Shown here in pieces: positions 1 through 6,020 of a DNA stretch of 10,666 bases (within the stretch, counting starts at the first letter, position 1; every line of letters begins with the position of its first letter). Position numbers and translations under genes: made by a program. This DNA is from Chloroflexota bacterium (GTDB lineage Bacteria > Chloroflexota > Dehalococcoidia > Bin125). The DNA is taken from positions 1 through 10,666 of the forward strand of contig JAPUIR010000137.1 in assembly GCA_027296805.1 (NCBI GenBank). The letters are read 5' to 3'. The notes below the pieces were generated by a model. The model was not told the DNA's origin. It saw only the letters and a program-made list of their open reading frames with translations, and did no database searches.

Positions 1-2
1 AG

Positions 3-389
3 ACACGCACGCTGCTGCTCGCCACCCTGGGCGCAATCGTGACCGCGATCTTCGCGGTCGCCAAGAGCGACGAGACTTTCTTCATCGTGCTGGCGTTCGT
101 GGCTCTCTTCGGTCTTGCTTGGGATGCCGTCTACATCGCGATCCAGCGGCTGCGCTGGGATCGCGATTGGCCTACCCCGTTTCAGGTCGCCGCCGGCGTG
201 GTGGAGGGCGTGCTGGTCTACGCCCTGATCGAGGCGGCAGGCCTGCCCGGCATCGACCAAGGCTCGGTCGGCATCGGCCTCTTCGTGGCGCACTATGGGC
301 TGACCTGGCTGAGCGTCTTCCTTTTCACGCAGGGACCGATGCGCGTCGTGGTACCACGCTGGCGCTACGACGGAGGGCGAGTGCTTTAG
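3..389 (+). CDS. Integral membrane protein, C-terminal part (5' end outside window)
   Basis: The frame is open from the first complete codon and ends at TAG 387-389. A GTG at 39 could serve as start, but it falls inside a hydrophobic stretch (LLLATLGAIVTAIFAVA) that would then be cut in half, so the gene most likely begins upstream of the window. The visible 128 residues contain about four membrane segments: that first one, FFIVLAFVALFGLAWDAVYI, a segment around FQVAAGVVEGVLVYALIEAA, and one around IGLFVAHYGLTWLSVFLF. The protein ends in a short basic tail (VVVPRWRYDGGRVL) that is probably cytoplasmic. I recognise no family and no catalytic motif. The stop overlaps that of the convergent FHA gene by 4 bp. 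The membrane-protein call is firm; the function is unknown. Confidence 0.7.
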   Translation, partial: TRTLLLATLGAIVTAIFAVAKSDETFFIVLAFVALFGLAWDAVYIAIQRLRWDRDWPTPFQVAAGVVEGVLVYALIEAAGLPGIDQGSVGIGLFVAHYGLTWLSVFLFTQGPMRVVVPRWRYDGGRVL

Positions 390-1102
390 GCGCTCGGATC
401 GACTCGGGCGATGACGAGGAGAGATGCCTTCCCCATGTCGACACGATCCCCCGTGGCCAGCCGCTGGTCCGCCGACGCCGACTCGCCATTGACGCGGAGG
501 GTGTCCCCTGCCTCGACCAGGCGGGGCTCCATGTTGCGAACCTGGATCGCGGGTTGGCCGGCGGGAAGATCCGTTCCAGCGCGCACCACCATCGGCGCGC
601 CGCCGTCGTCGACAGTCAAGCTCTCATCCGTGAGCAAATCGTGATGTTCGCCCATCGCCGAGACGAGGCGGCAGGCCACTTCACGTCGTTGCAGGATGGT
701 GGTCGGCGCGTTGACCAAGGAGGTACCGCAGTACCAGCAGTCCGTGTCCGTGGCCAGATTCTCGCGCGAGCAATGGCTGCACATTGGCCCCGAGAGTCGG
801 TCGGCTGCAGCCAGGTCGTGGAAGATCAGCGCCAGCGACCCCGCCTGAACCTCGTCGCCGTCCGACAGCGGCACCCGGCGTTCGACTACGACCCCGTTCA
901 GCTTGGTGGGGTTCGTCGTGCTCACGTTCTCGATCACGAAGTGGTCGCCCTCGAGCCCGACCGAGGCCTGCACGCGCGACACGGTCTGCGCGTCCACCCG
1001 GATCTCTACCTCCGCCCCCCGCCCGATGCGCGCGCCGCCCTCGGGGATCGGACTCGCGCGCAGAGCGCCATCGCTGGTCCAGACGAATGCGGCTCGGGCC
1101 AT
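386..1102 (-). CDS. FHA domain / zinc ribbon / degenerate FHA-like protein
   Basis: A 238-residue soluble protein, probably a cytoplasmic adaptor that binds phosphothreonine peptides. Residues 5-97 form an FHA domain: G27-R28, S42-R43 and N69-G70 match conserved positions, but the usual His of SxxH is Gln45. Next comes a four-cysteine zinc-ribbon-like module, C108-x2-C111 and C122-x2-C125. Residues 142-232 look like a second FHA fold that has lost its phosphate-binding residues: the back half (L..VNGE..., LATGDRVDMG, SLLVI) follows the FHA strand pattern, but no GR or SxxH is present. The start is ATG 1100-1102, with GGAGG 6 nt upstream and a good promoter behind it. It is transcribed divergently from the FHA-transporter fusion, which suggests a shared signalling theme. 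The first FHA and the Cys pairs are clear; the second FHA is an inference from pattern. Confidence 0.88.
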   Translation of the reverse strand: MARAAFVWTSDGALRASPIPEGGARIGRGAEVEIRVDAQTVSRVQASVGLEGDHFVIENVSTTNPTKLNGVVVERRVPLSDGDEVQAGSLALIFHDLAAADRLSGPMCSHCSRENLATDTDCWYCGTSLVNAPTTILQRREVACRLVSAMGEHHDLLTDESLTVDDGGAPMVVRAGTDLPAGQPAIQVRNMEPRLVEAGDTLRVNGESASADQRLATGDRVDMGKASLLVIARVDPSA

Positions 1103-1108
1103 TTCGCG

Positions 1109-1113
1109 CCTCC
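1109..1113 (-). promoter_or_regulatory. Ribosome binding site GGAGG
   Basis: GGAGG on the minus strand, 6 nt before ATG 1102, fixes the start of the FHA/zinc-ribbon gene. Confidence 0.75.
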
Positions 1114-1119
1114 GCGCGG

Positions 1120-1149
1120 ATCATGGGGTCGTGCAAGGGGTAGCGTCAA
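1120..1149 (-). promoter_or_regulatory. Sigma70-type promoter for the FHA/zinc-ribbon gene
   Basis: Read on the minus strand, TTGACG (1144-1149) is followed after 18 nt by CATGAT (1120-1125). This is a 5/6 match to the -35 consensus and a 4/6 match to the -10 consensus at acceptable spacing. A start of transcription about 7 nt past the -10 box would leave a leader of only some 11 nt, with the GGAGG site at its very 5' end. The call is a motif match; no transcription data support it. Confidence 0.6.
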
Positions 1150-1188
1150 CCAGTCCAAACTCGGCGCGTTGCGCACTGGCGTCCCCTC

Positions 1189-3012
1189 GTGAGCGACGCA
1201 GCGGGCAGCGGCGCCACGTTGCGTGTCCTCGGCGGGACGGACGCTTGGCCACTGCCCGAGGACGGGATCGTCGCGGTCGGTCGCGACGCGGAAAACCTGA
1301 TCACGCTGGTCGAGGAGGGGGTCAGCCGCCTCCATGCCGAGCTGCGCATCGCCGAGGACGGCGTCACCATCGCCGACCTCGGCAGCGCGAACGGCACGTT
1401 CATCGAGCGCCCCAGCGGATTCGAGCGCGTCACGCAGCCCACCCCAGTCGCCGACGGCGATGTCATCCGCATCGGCCCGGTGCGTGTGGTCTACGAGGCG
1501 GGGACTGCTCTGAGCGATCCCGCCGCCGGGCAACCCTGGGGCGTGGGCCTGCATCCCCCCACAGTGGCGGCCGGCTTCAGCCACTTCGCAGTGGGCTTCT
1601 TCGTCTGGGCCTTGCCCGCGGTTCTCGCCGCGGACATCGCCCAAGAGCACGGCATGTCCGCAATCGAGGCCAAGATCCTGCCCGCAACGGCGATCATGTT
1701 CGGCGCGGTGGCACGCCTCGTCTTTGGGTTCGTCACCGACGCCCGCGGTCCGCTGCGATCCGGCAGCGGGGCGCTGGTGCTGGCGCTGATCGCGTTGGCG
1801 CTGTTGGCGGCGTTCGGCGACTCCGTGGTCGTGGTCTGGGTTGGGGTGGCGCTCCTGGGCGTCGGCCTGGCCTCGCTGCCGATCGCGCTTCCGCTCGTCT
1901 CCCGGCGCACGGCCCCCGAACGACGCGGATTCGCCCTGGGCATCATGGCCTCAGGGAGCGTCGGGATCGTGCTGGCGGCGCTCGCCGGCCCCGCGCTCGC
2001 CGACGTGTGGGACTGGCGCACGGTCTTTGGCGTGGCGCTAATTCCGGCCACGATCGGCTTCGCGGTTTTCCTCTACGGCGCTCGCGGACCGTGGGCTGCG
2101 CCGCCTCGCGGCGCCTGGCGACCGATGGCGCGTAGCTCCGATCTCCGCGTCGTGGCGTTCCTCTTCGGCATCACCTTCGGCACCTTTGCCGGGCTCTACA
2201 CCGTCCTGCCTTCCGTCCTCCAGGCTTCCGACTTCGATCTCAGCAGTTCGCAGGCCGCCTTGGTGGTCGCCATGGGGGCGCTCGCCGGCGCCATCGCGCG
2301 GGTGGTGGGCGGGAGCATCGCCGATCGAGTCGGCTCCCATCTCGTGCTGCTCTGGGTCATGACCGCCACGACAGTGCTTCTCGTCCTCTCGGGCAACGTG
2401 CCCTTAGGGCTCGCGCTCGCCACCTTCGTGCTCTCCATGGCCCTCTTCGACGCGGGGACCGCCGCGGTGCTGAAACTCGCCGCCCAAGGGTTCGGCCGCA
2501 CGGTGGGTGCGGGCGTGGGCATCATCAGCGCCGTGGGCGGCCTGTTCGGCTTTGCGCTGGCACTCGTGGCGGGCACCCTCTTCGAGAGCACTGAGTCGTC
2601 CTCTGCGACGTTTGGCGTGTTGGCCGTGGCGCCCGCGATCGCCGGACTCTGGCTGCTTGTCGTGGTCCGCCGCCGCCTCGCGCCGCCGGCAGAGCCCGTT
2701 TTCGCCCGCCTCGAGCGGCTGGATCCGTACGGCGCCGCCGTGGAGGCCGTGCCGATCGGCGCCGGTCTTAGCATCGGACGGGCGCCCGCGAATGCGCTCT
2801 GGTTCGCGAACGACGACTACGTTAGCCGCAGCCATGCTCAGATCGATCTCGACGGCGAGCGCGTGCTCCTCGCCGACCTCGATAGCACGAACGGCACGAT
2901 GCTCTGGCGCGACCAGCAATGGGTCAGCGTGGAGCGTGAAGAGCTGAGCGATGGCGACGTCATCGTGATCGGCGGTAACGTGCTGCGGTACCGCGCAGCA
3001 AGGGCGGGCTGA
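1189..3012 (+). CDS. FHA - MFS transporter (NarK/NNP-like) - FHA fusion protein
   Basis: A 607-residue inner-membrane protein. FHA domain 1 spans residues 10-104, with G31-R32, S46-R47-L48-H49 and N68-G69-T70. Residues 128-495 carry about 12 hydrophobic helices, with a loop near 298-318 separating two six-helix halves. FHA domain 2 spans residues 510-602, with G530-R531, S546-R547-S548-H549 and N568-G569-T570. Both FHA domains keep the full phosphothreonine-binding set. Twelve helices put both ends in the cytoplasm, where phosphoproteins would be. The transporter core resembles the nitrate/nitrite porter branch: R176 (helix 2) and R371 (helix 8) sit where NarK has its substrate-binding arginines, and GTAAVLKLAAQGF followed by GIISAVGGLFGF resembles the second half of that family. 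The asparagine-rich nitrate signature of helix 5 is absent (GIMASGSVG), so the substrate is uncertain. GTG 1189 is the only start found between it and the in-frame stop TAG 1141-1143. Domain calls are firm; nitrate-type specificity and phospho-control are inferences. Confidence 0.9.
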   Translation: MSDAAGSGATLRVLGGTDAWPLPEDGIVAVGRDAENLITLVEEGVSRLHAELRIAEDGVTIADLGSANGTFIERPSGFERVTQPTPVADGDVIRIGPVRVVYEAGTALSDPAAGQPWGVGLHPPTVAAGFSHFAVGFFVWALPAVLAADIAQEHGMSAIEAKILPATAIMFGAVARLVFGFVTDARGPLRSGSGALVLALIALALLAAFGDSVVVVWVGVALLGVGLASLPIALPLVSRRTAPERRGFALGIMASGSVGIVLAALAGPALADVWDWRTVFGVALIPATIGFAVFLYGARGPWAAPPRGAWRPMARSSDLRVVAFLFGITFGTFAGLYTVLPSVLQASDFDLSSSQAALVVAMGALAGAIARVVGGSIADRVGSHLVLLWVMTATTVLLVLSGNVPLGLALATFVLSMALFDAGTAAVLKLAAQGFGRTVGAGVGIISAVGGLFGFALALVAGTLFESTESSSATFGVLAVAPAIAGLWLLVVVRRRLAPPAEPVFARLERLDPYGAAVEAVPIGAGLSIGRAPANALWFANDDYVSRSHAQIDLDGERVLLADLDSTNGTMLWRDQQWVSVEREELSDGDVIVIGGNVLRYRAARAG

Positions 3013-3018
3013 AGGAGG
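3011..3018 (+). promoter_or_regulatory. Ribosome binding site GAAGGAGG
   Basis: GAAGGAGG lies 6 nt before GTG 3025 and overlaps the stop codon TGA (3010-3012) of the transporter fusion gene. It decides the GTG start of the small FHA gene and suggests translational coupling between the two. Confidence 0.8.
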
Positions 3019-3024
3019 ACGAAC

Positions 3025-3534
3025 GTGGGCCGTGTCCGTCTCGATCAGGAAGGGGCGTCTTCGCTGGTGCTGGGCGACGAGTTCACGATCGGCCGCGACG
3101 ACGCCAACACCCTCGCTCTGCCGGACGACGCCGCGCTCAGCCGTCGTCACGCCACGATTAGCGCGACACCGGACGGCTACTTCCTCAGCGATGCCGGCAG
3201 CCGCAACGGCACCCGCCTGGAACGGGACGGCGCCTCCCAGCGTGTCGATCGGAACGTCGCGCTGCGGACTGGTGATGTCATCGTCCTCGGCGACACACGG
3301 CTGATCGTGGAGGATGCCACTCGCGACGAGACAGGGACACGGATTCTCGACCCGCAGCTCACCAACGTCCCCGGGGCGACGCGGGTGGGTCGCGTCCTTC
3401 CCGGCGTCCCGCCTGGCGAGGACCCGTCCCAGCGCCAGCCCGCGCAGCCGGGTGCCGCGGATCCTGGAACTCAGGAAGAAGCTCCCCGACGTCGTCCCTC
3501 TCTCTTCCGACGCCTCCTGCGTCGCGGCGGCTGA
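3025..3534 (+). CDS. Small FHA domain protein with Pro-rich linker and basic C-terminal tail
   Basis: A 169-residue protein with no signal peptide or membrane helix. Residues 1-97 are a complete FHA domain: G23-R24, S39-R40-R41-H42 and N61-G62-T63, ending in the usual TGDVIVLGDTRLIV strands. Residues 98-130 contain threonines next to arginine (ETGTRIL, GATRVGR) that could be kinase targets, though this is only inferred. Residues 128-153 are Pro/Gln/Gly-rich and look disordered. The last 15 residues (RRRPSLFRRLLRRGG) are strongly basic and amphipathic and could touch the membrane or nucleic acid. The start is GTG with a strong binding site 12 bp after the transporter fusion stops, so the two are almost surely co-transcribed. 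A plausible role is a partner that bridges phosphorylated proteins at the transporter. The FHA identity is certain, the role is not. Confidence 0.88.
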   Translation: MGRVRLDQEGASSLVLGDEFTIGRDDANTLALPDDAALSRRHATISATPDGYFLSDAGSRNGTRLERDGASQRVDRNVALRTGDVIVLGDTRLIVEDATRDETGTRILDPQLTNVPGATRVGRVLPGVPPGEDPSQRQPAQPGAADPGTQEEAPRRRPSLFRRLLRRGG

Positions 3535-3553
3535 TCCCGGCTCTGATCTCGGA

Positions 3554-3583
3554 TTGGCCCTCGGGGCGACCGCTCCCTATGAT
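3554..3583 (+). promoter_or_regulatory. Candidate promoter of the four-gene catabolic cassette
   Basis: TTGGCC (3554-3559) and TATGAT (3578-3583) are separated by 18 nt, and the -10 box matches consensus at 5 of 6 positions. They lie in the 78-bp gap after the small FHA gene and before the decarboxylase-family gene, leaving a leader of about 20 nt. This suggests the cassette is transcribed independently of the FHA genes. No terminator hairpin with a T-run is visible in the gap. Confidence 0.5.
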
Positions 3584-3612
3584 CCTCGCGCCGGTGTGCA
3601 GAGGAGACGACC

Positions 3613-3969
3613 ATGGAGGCAGAGGAACGCGCGCGCCAAGCGCGCCGGATCACGGACTTCCTGCCCGCGCCCGAGGGCATCCGCGACGATTGGGGCGGCT
3701 TCATTGTCGATACGGTCACGGAAGGTGTCTGGGCGCGGCCCGGCCTCTCCCAGCGCGACCGCAGCCTGATCGTCATCGCCGCGCTAACCGCGCTTTACCG
3801 CCCGCCTGAGCTCAGGCTCCATATCGGGCGGGGCTTGGCGAACGGTCTGAGCGAGGACGAGATCAGTGAAGTGATCATGCATATGGCGGTCTACGGGGGA
3901 TTCCCGATCGCAGTCGAGGGCATGGGCATCGCCAAGGAAGTGTTCGACGAGCGAGCAAAGTCAGAGTGA
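3613..3969 (+). CDS. Carboxymuconolactone decarboxylase (CMD) family protein
   Basis: A 118-residue all-helical cytoplasmic protein of typical CMD-family length. The pattern SQRDRSLIVIAALTALYRP, ELRLHIGRGLANGLS and MAVYGGFP is the family core; H70 and N77-G78 fall at positions conserved in the PcaC-type branch. The CxxC pair of AhpD-type peroxidase relatives is absent, so an alkylhydroperoxidase role is unlikely. True PcaC decarboxylates 4-carboxymuconolactone in the beta-ketoadipate pathway (EC 4.1.1.44), but no other protocatechuate gene lies nearby and many family members act on other substrates, so no symbol is given. ATG 3613 has GAGGAG 6 nt upstream. It is first in a four-gene run with a thioesterase 25 bp downstream. 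Family assignment is strong; the reaction is open. Confidence 0.85.
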   Translation: MEAEERARQARRITDFLPAPEGIRDDWGGFIVDTVTEGVWARPGLSQRDRSLIVIAALTALYRPPELRLHIGRGLANGLSEDEISEVIMHMAVYGGFPIAVEGMGIAKEVFDERAKSE

Positions 3970-3981
3970 CTCCGGGCTGGT

Positions 3982-3987
3982 GGGAGG
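3982..3987 (+). promoter_or_regulatory. Ribosome binding site deciding ATG 3995 over GTG 3980
   Basis: GGGAGG lies 7 nt before ATG 3995, inside a purine-rich run. The in-frame GTG at 3980 would place this site within the coding sequence and has no comparable site of its own, so ATG 3995 is the better start of the hotdog thioesterase. Confidence 0.7.
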
Positions 3988-3994
3988 GGGAGGC

Positions 3995-4414
3995 ATGAGC
4001 GAACCGGATCTGGCCGTTTCCTTGACCGAGCGCTTGCAGCGGTCGAGCTTCGCGGTGCATCTGGGGTTCCAGCTGGAGTCCGTCTCCCCGGGCGAGGTCT
4101 TGGTTCGTCTGCCCTTTCGCGAGGAGCTCACGACGGTGCGTAGCGCTCTGCATGGCGGGGCGATCGGCTCACTGATTGAGGCGGCAGGGTCGCTCAGCGC
4201 CTGGTCGCTGGCCGACGGATCGACGTCGGGACGGACGATCTCCTGCGATGTGAGCTATCTCGCAGGCGCTCTGGGCGAGGACATCTTCGGCGAGGCGCGC
4301 GTGGTCAGGCGGGGCAAAGAGCTGGTGCACAGCGCCGTGACCGTGCGCAACGGTGATGGTAAACAGCTCGCTCAGGGCATGCACATCTTCCGGCTAGTGC
4401 CGGCGGGCGGGTAG
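3995..4414 (+). CDS. PaaI-type hotdog thioesterase
   Basis: A 139-residue single-domain hotdog protein, usual for PaaI-type acyl-CoA thioesterases, which hydrolyse aryl- or acyl-CoA in the cytoplasm as dimers or tetramers. The signature H53-G54-G55 followed by E62 (HGGAIGSLIEAAG) starts the central helix; Glu stands where many PaaI proteins have Asp, as in some 4-hydroxybenzoyl-CoA thioesterases. The later strands (ISCDVSYLAGALGEDIFGEA, VVRRGKELVHSAVTVRNGDG, QLAQGMHIFRLV) follow the family. It sits 25 bp after the CMD gene and 13 bp before the dehydrogenase gene, so it is likely co-transcribed with them. The fold is certain and thioesterase activity likely; the acyl group is unknown. Confidence 0.86.
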   Translation: MSEPDLAVSLTERLQRSSFAVHLGFQLESVSPGEVLVRLPFREELTTVRSALHGGAIGSLIEAAGSLSAWSLADGSTSGRTISCDVSYLAGALGEDIFGEARVVRRGKELVHSAVTVRNGDGKQLAQGMHIFRLVPAGG

Positions 4415-4427
4415 GAATGGACGCGTA

Positions 4428-5513
4428 ATGAGCGTGAAGGCGATTGTGCAAACGGGTGTGCGGGCGATCGAGATGCGGGAATTCGAACGGCCCGCCATCC
4501 ACGATGACGACGCACTCCTGCGCATCGAGCAGTCCGGCGTCTGTGGCAGTGACTGGTCGCAGTTCAAAATGGGCGCCCCGGCGAACGTGATCCCCGGCCA
4601 TGAGCCGATCGGCACGATCGAGGAGATCGGTCCGCTCGCGGCCGCTCGCTGGGGCGTGGAGGTGGGCGCCCGCGTTGCGATTGAGACGATGCTGCCCTGC
4701 GGCTTCTGTCGCCACTGCATCCGCGGCCAATACAACCACTGCCGAGCGAGCGGCCCCATGATCCACGCCTACGGCTATCGCAACATCGATGAGGCGCCGT
4801 CGCTTTGGGGCGGGCACGCCGAGTACATGTACCTCGACCCCCACACCCTGCTGCACCGCATCGCCCCCGACACTCCGGCGGAGCTCGCGGTGATGTTCAA
4901 CCCCCTGGGGGCCGGCGTGCGCTGGGCCCACCGCGTCCCGGGTACGGGCATTGGCGACACCGTCGTGGTGCTCGGCTGTGGGCAGCGCGGCCTGGCCGCC
5001 GTCATCGCCGCGCGGGAGGCGGGAGCCGGCACGGTGATCGTGACCGGGCTTGCCGCGGACGAATTCAAGCTCGAAATCGCGCGGAAGTTCGGCGCCGATC
5101 ACACGATTAACGTGGACACGACGAGCGTCATCGATGCCGTGCAGGAGATCAGCGATGGCGAGGGCGCCGACGTGGTCGTGGAGGTCACAAGCGGCGCGAC
5201 CGCGCCCGTCGGCGATGCCATCGAGATCGTCGCGCGGCGGGGCACCGTCGTTCTTGCCGGGCTCAAGTACGGCAAGGTCCCAGAGTTCGATGCCAACAAA
5301 GTCATGTCCAAGGAGATCCGAATCCAAGGTGCATTGGCCGTGGACTACGACTCCTACGAAGCCGCGATCCACATCATCGAGGGCGGGCGCTACCCGTTGG
5401 AGCTGATGCATACGCACACGATTCCCCTCAGCGAGTGTGAGCGTGCGCTGCACGTCCTGGGTGGCGAAGTGGAGGGCGAGCAAGGCATCCACATCTCGCT
5501 CGTCCCCGATTAA
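4428..5513 (+). CDS. Zinc-dependent medium-chain alcohol dehydrogenase
   Basis: A 361-residue cytoplasmic oxidoreductase of the medium-chain dehydrogenase superfamily, oxidising an alcohol or reducing the matching carbonyl with a nicotinamide cofactor. Catalytic zinc residues C39 (GVCGSD) and H58-E59 (PGHEPIG) are present, as is the structural zinc loop C91, C94, C97, C105 (PCGFCRHCIRGQYNHC). The Rossmann motif is G183-C-G185-Q-R-G188. Two features differ from textbook members: the position that usually gives a third protein ligand reads N158 (FNPLGAG), and the acidic residue that selects NAD at the end of the second strand is G207 (VIVTGLA), which may allow NADP. ATG 4428 is preceded by a weak AGGA; an ATG at 4417 opens only a four-codon frame. 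The gap to the following hotdog gene is 26 bp. Superfamily is certain; the substrate is not determinable here. Confidence 0.9.
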   Translation: MSVKAIVQTGVRAIEMREFERPAIHDDDALLRIEQSGVCGSDWSQFKMGAPANVIPGHEPIGTIEEIGPLAAARWGVEVGARVAIETMLPCGFCRHCIRGQYNHCRASGPMIHAYGYRNIDEAPSLWGGHAEYMYLDPHTLLHRIAPDTPAELAVMFNPLGAGVRWAHRVPGTGIGDTVVVLGCGQRGLAAVIAAREAGAGTVIVTGLAADEFKLEIARKFGADHTINVDTTSVIDAVQEISDGEGADVVVEVTSGATAPVGDAIEIVARRGTVVLAGLKYGKVPEFDANKVMSKEIRIQGALAVDYDSYEAAIHIIEGGRYPLELMHTHTIPLSECERALHVLGGEVEGEQGIHISLVPD

Positions 5514-5539
5514 CCCGACCCTCGAAAGAGCAGGCCAAT

Positions 5540-5989
5540 ATGCCGCTTCCGCCGCCCAACCCCGCCTCGCTGGAGCACAATCGCAAGGTGCTCGATCGCT
5601 CCCGCGGCGCGACCGGCTACACGGGCGGACTAGGCCTGGCTTTCGTCGACCATGCGCATGGCTATGTGAAGGTCCGCCTGCCGGCGTCGGGCACCGCGAC
5701 CGACGAGCATGCGTGCATCGCGCCGGGCGCCTTCCTCTCAGCCGTCGATCACGTGGGCGCAATCGCAGCCTGGACGACCTCCGAACTCGGCAACCCACGC
5801 TACTTCGGCTCCACGGTGAGGACGCAGATCGAGATCATGACCGAGGTCCGCGACGACGTGGACGTCGAAGGCCGCGCCGTCAGCATCGACGGCGAACTGA
5901 TCTACGCCGACGTGACGATGACGACGGACTCCGGCGAGATCGTCGCCAAGGGGTCGACGATCTACCGCATCATCGATCGCGGCGAGTAG
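5540..5989 (+). CDS. Divergent PaaI-like hotdog protein
   Basis: A 149-residue hotdog-fold protein, the second in this cassette. The helix start reads P62-G63-A64 with D70 (APGAFLSAVDHVGAIAAW): the HGG of classical members is replaced, while the Asp expected in many PaaI thioesterases is kept. Later strands (TVRTQIEIMTEVRDDVDVEG, AVSIDGELIYADVTMTTDSG, IVAKGSTIYRIID) match the fold. The N-terminal 20 residues are an extra Pro/Asn-rich and basic segment. The start at ATG 5540 has only a modest purine-rich stretch (AAAGAGCAGG) upstream. It could be a thioesterase of altered specificity or a structural partner of the first hotdog protein. It ends the plus-strand run, facing the convergent amine oxidase gene 31 bp away. 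Fold likely, activity uncertain. Confidence 0.78.
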   Translation: MPLPPPNPASLEHNRKVLDRSRGATGYTGGLGLAFVDHAHGYVKVRLPASGTATDEHACIAPGAFLSAVDHVGAIAAWTTSELGNPRYFGSTVRTQIEIMTEVRDDVDVEGRAVSIDGELIYADVTMTTDSGEIVAKGSTIYRIIDRGE

Positions 5990-6020
5990 AGCAGCGGCGG
6001 GTTGGCTACGCGCTCGGGGA

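Larger units (their letters stand above)
1103..1188. promoter_or_regulatory. Divergent intergenic region between two FHA genes
   Basis: This 86-bp gap separates the minus-strand FHA/zinc-ribbon gene from the plus-strand FHA-MFS-FHA gene. It contains a clear minus-strand promoter (separate entry) and an inverted repeat, CCAGT 1150-1154 with ACTGG 1175-1179, enclosing GCGC-GTT-GCGC at 1164-1174. No convincing plus-strand promoter is visible, and no Shine-Dalgarno precedes GTG 1189. The plus-strand gene may therefore be leaderless, or use a promoter this reading does not find. The inverted repeat is short enough to be chance in GC-rich DNA. Confidence 0.5.

Noticed and set aside
119..1192. Plus-strand open frame of 357 codons across the first genes
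   Set aside because: Arg/His-rich composition without domain resemblance; it runs in another frame of the membrane gene and antisense to the well-supported FHA/zinc-ribbon gene.
903..2135. Plus-strand open frame of 410 codons
   Set aside because: Very Arg-rich translation typical of an out-of-phase GC-rich frame; it overlaps two genes with clear FHA and MFS domains.
3631..3645. Hairpin GCGCGC-CAA-GCGCGC at the start of the CMD gene
   Set aside because: Fully explained by the repeated Ala-Arg codons of the sequence ARQAR; no sign of separate selection.
3613..3969. Assignment as pcaC or as an AhpD-type peroxidase
   Set aside because: No other protocatechuate-pathway gene is present, and the CxxC pair of AhpD is missing, so only the family is claimed.
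4305..5798. Minus-strand open frame of 497 codons
   Set aside because: Antisense to the thioesterase, dehydrogenase and second hotdog genes, all of which show conserved motifs; the translation shows none.
5990..6020. Possible bidirectional terminator between the second hotdog gene and the amine oxidase gene
   Set aside because: No inverted repeat of useful length and no T-run in these 31 bp.
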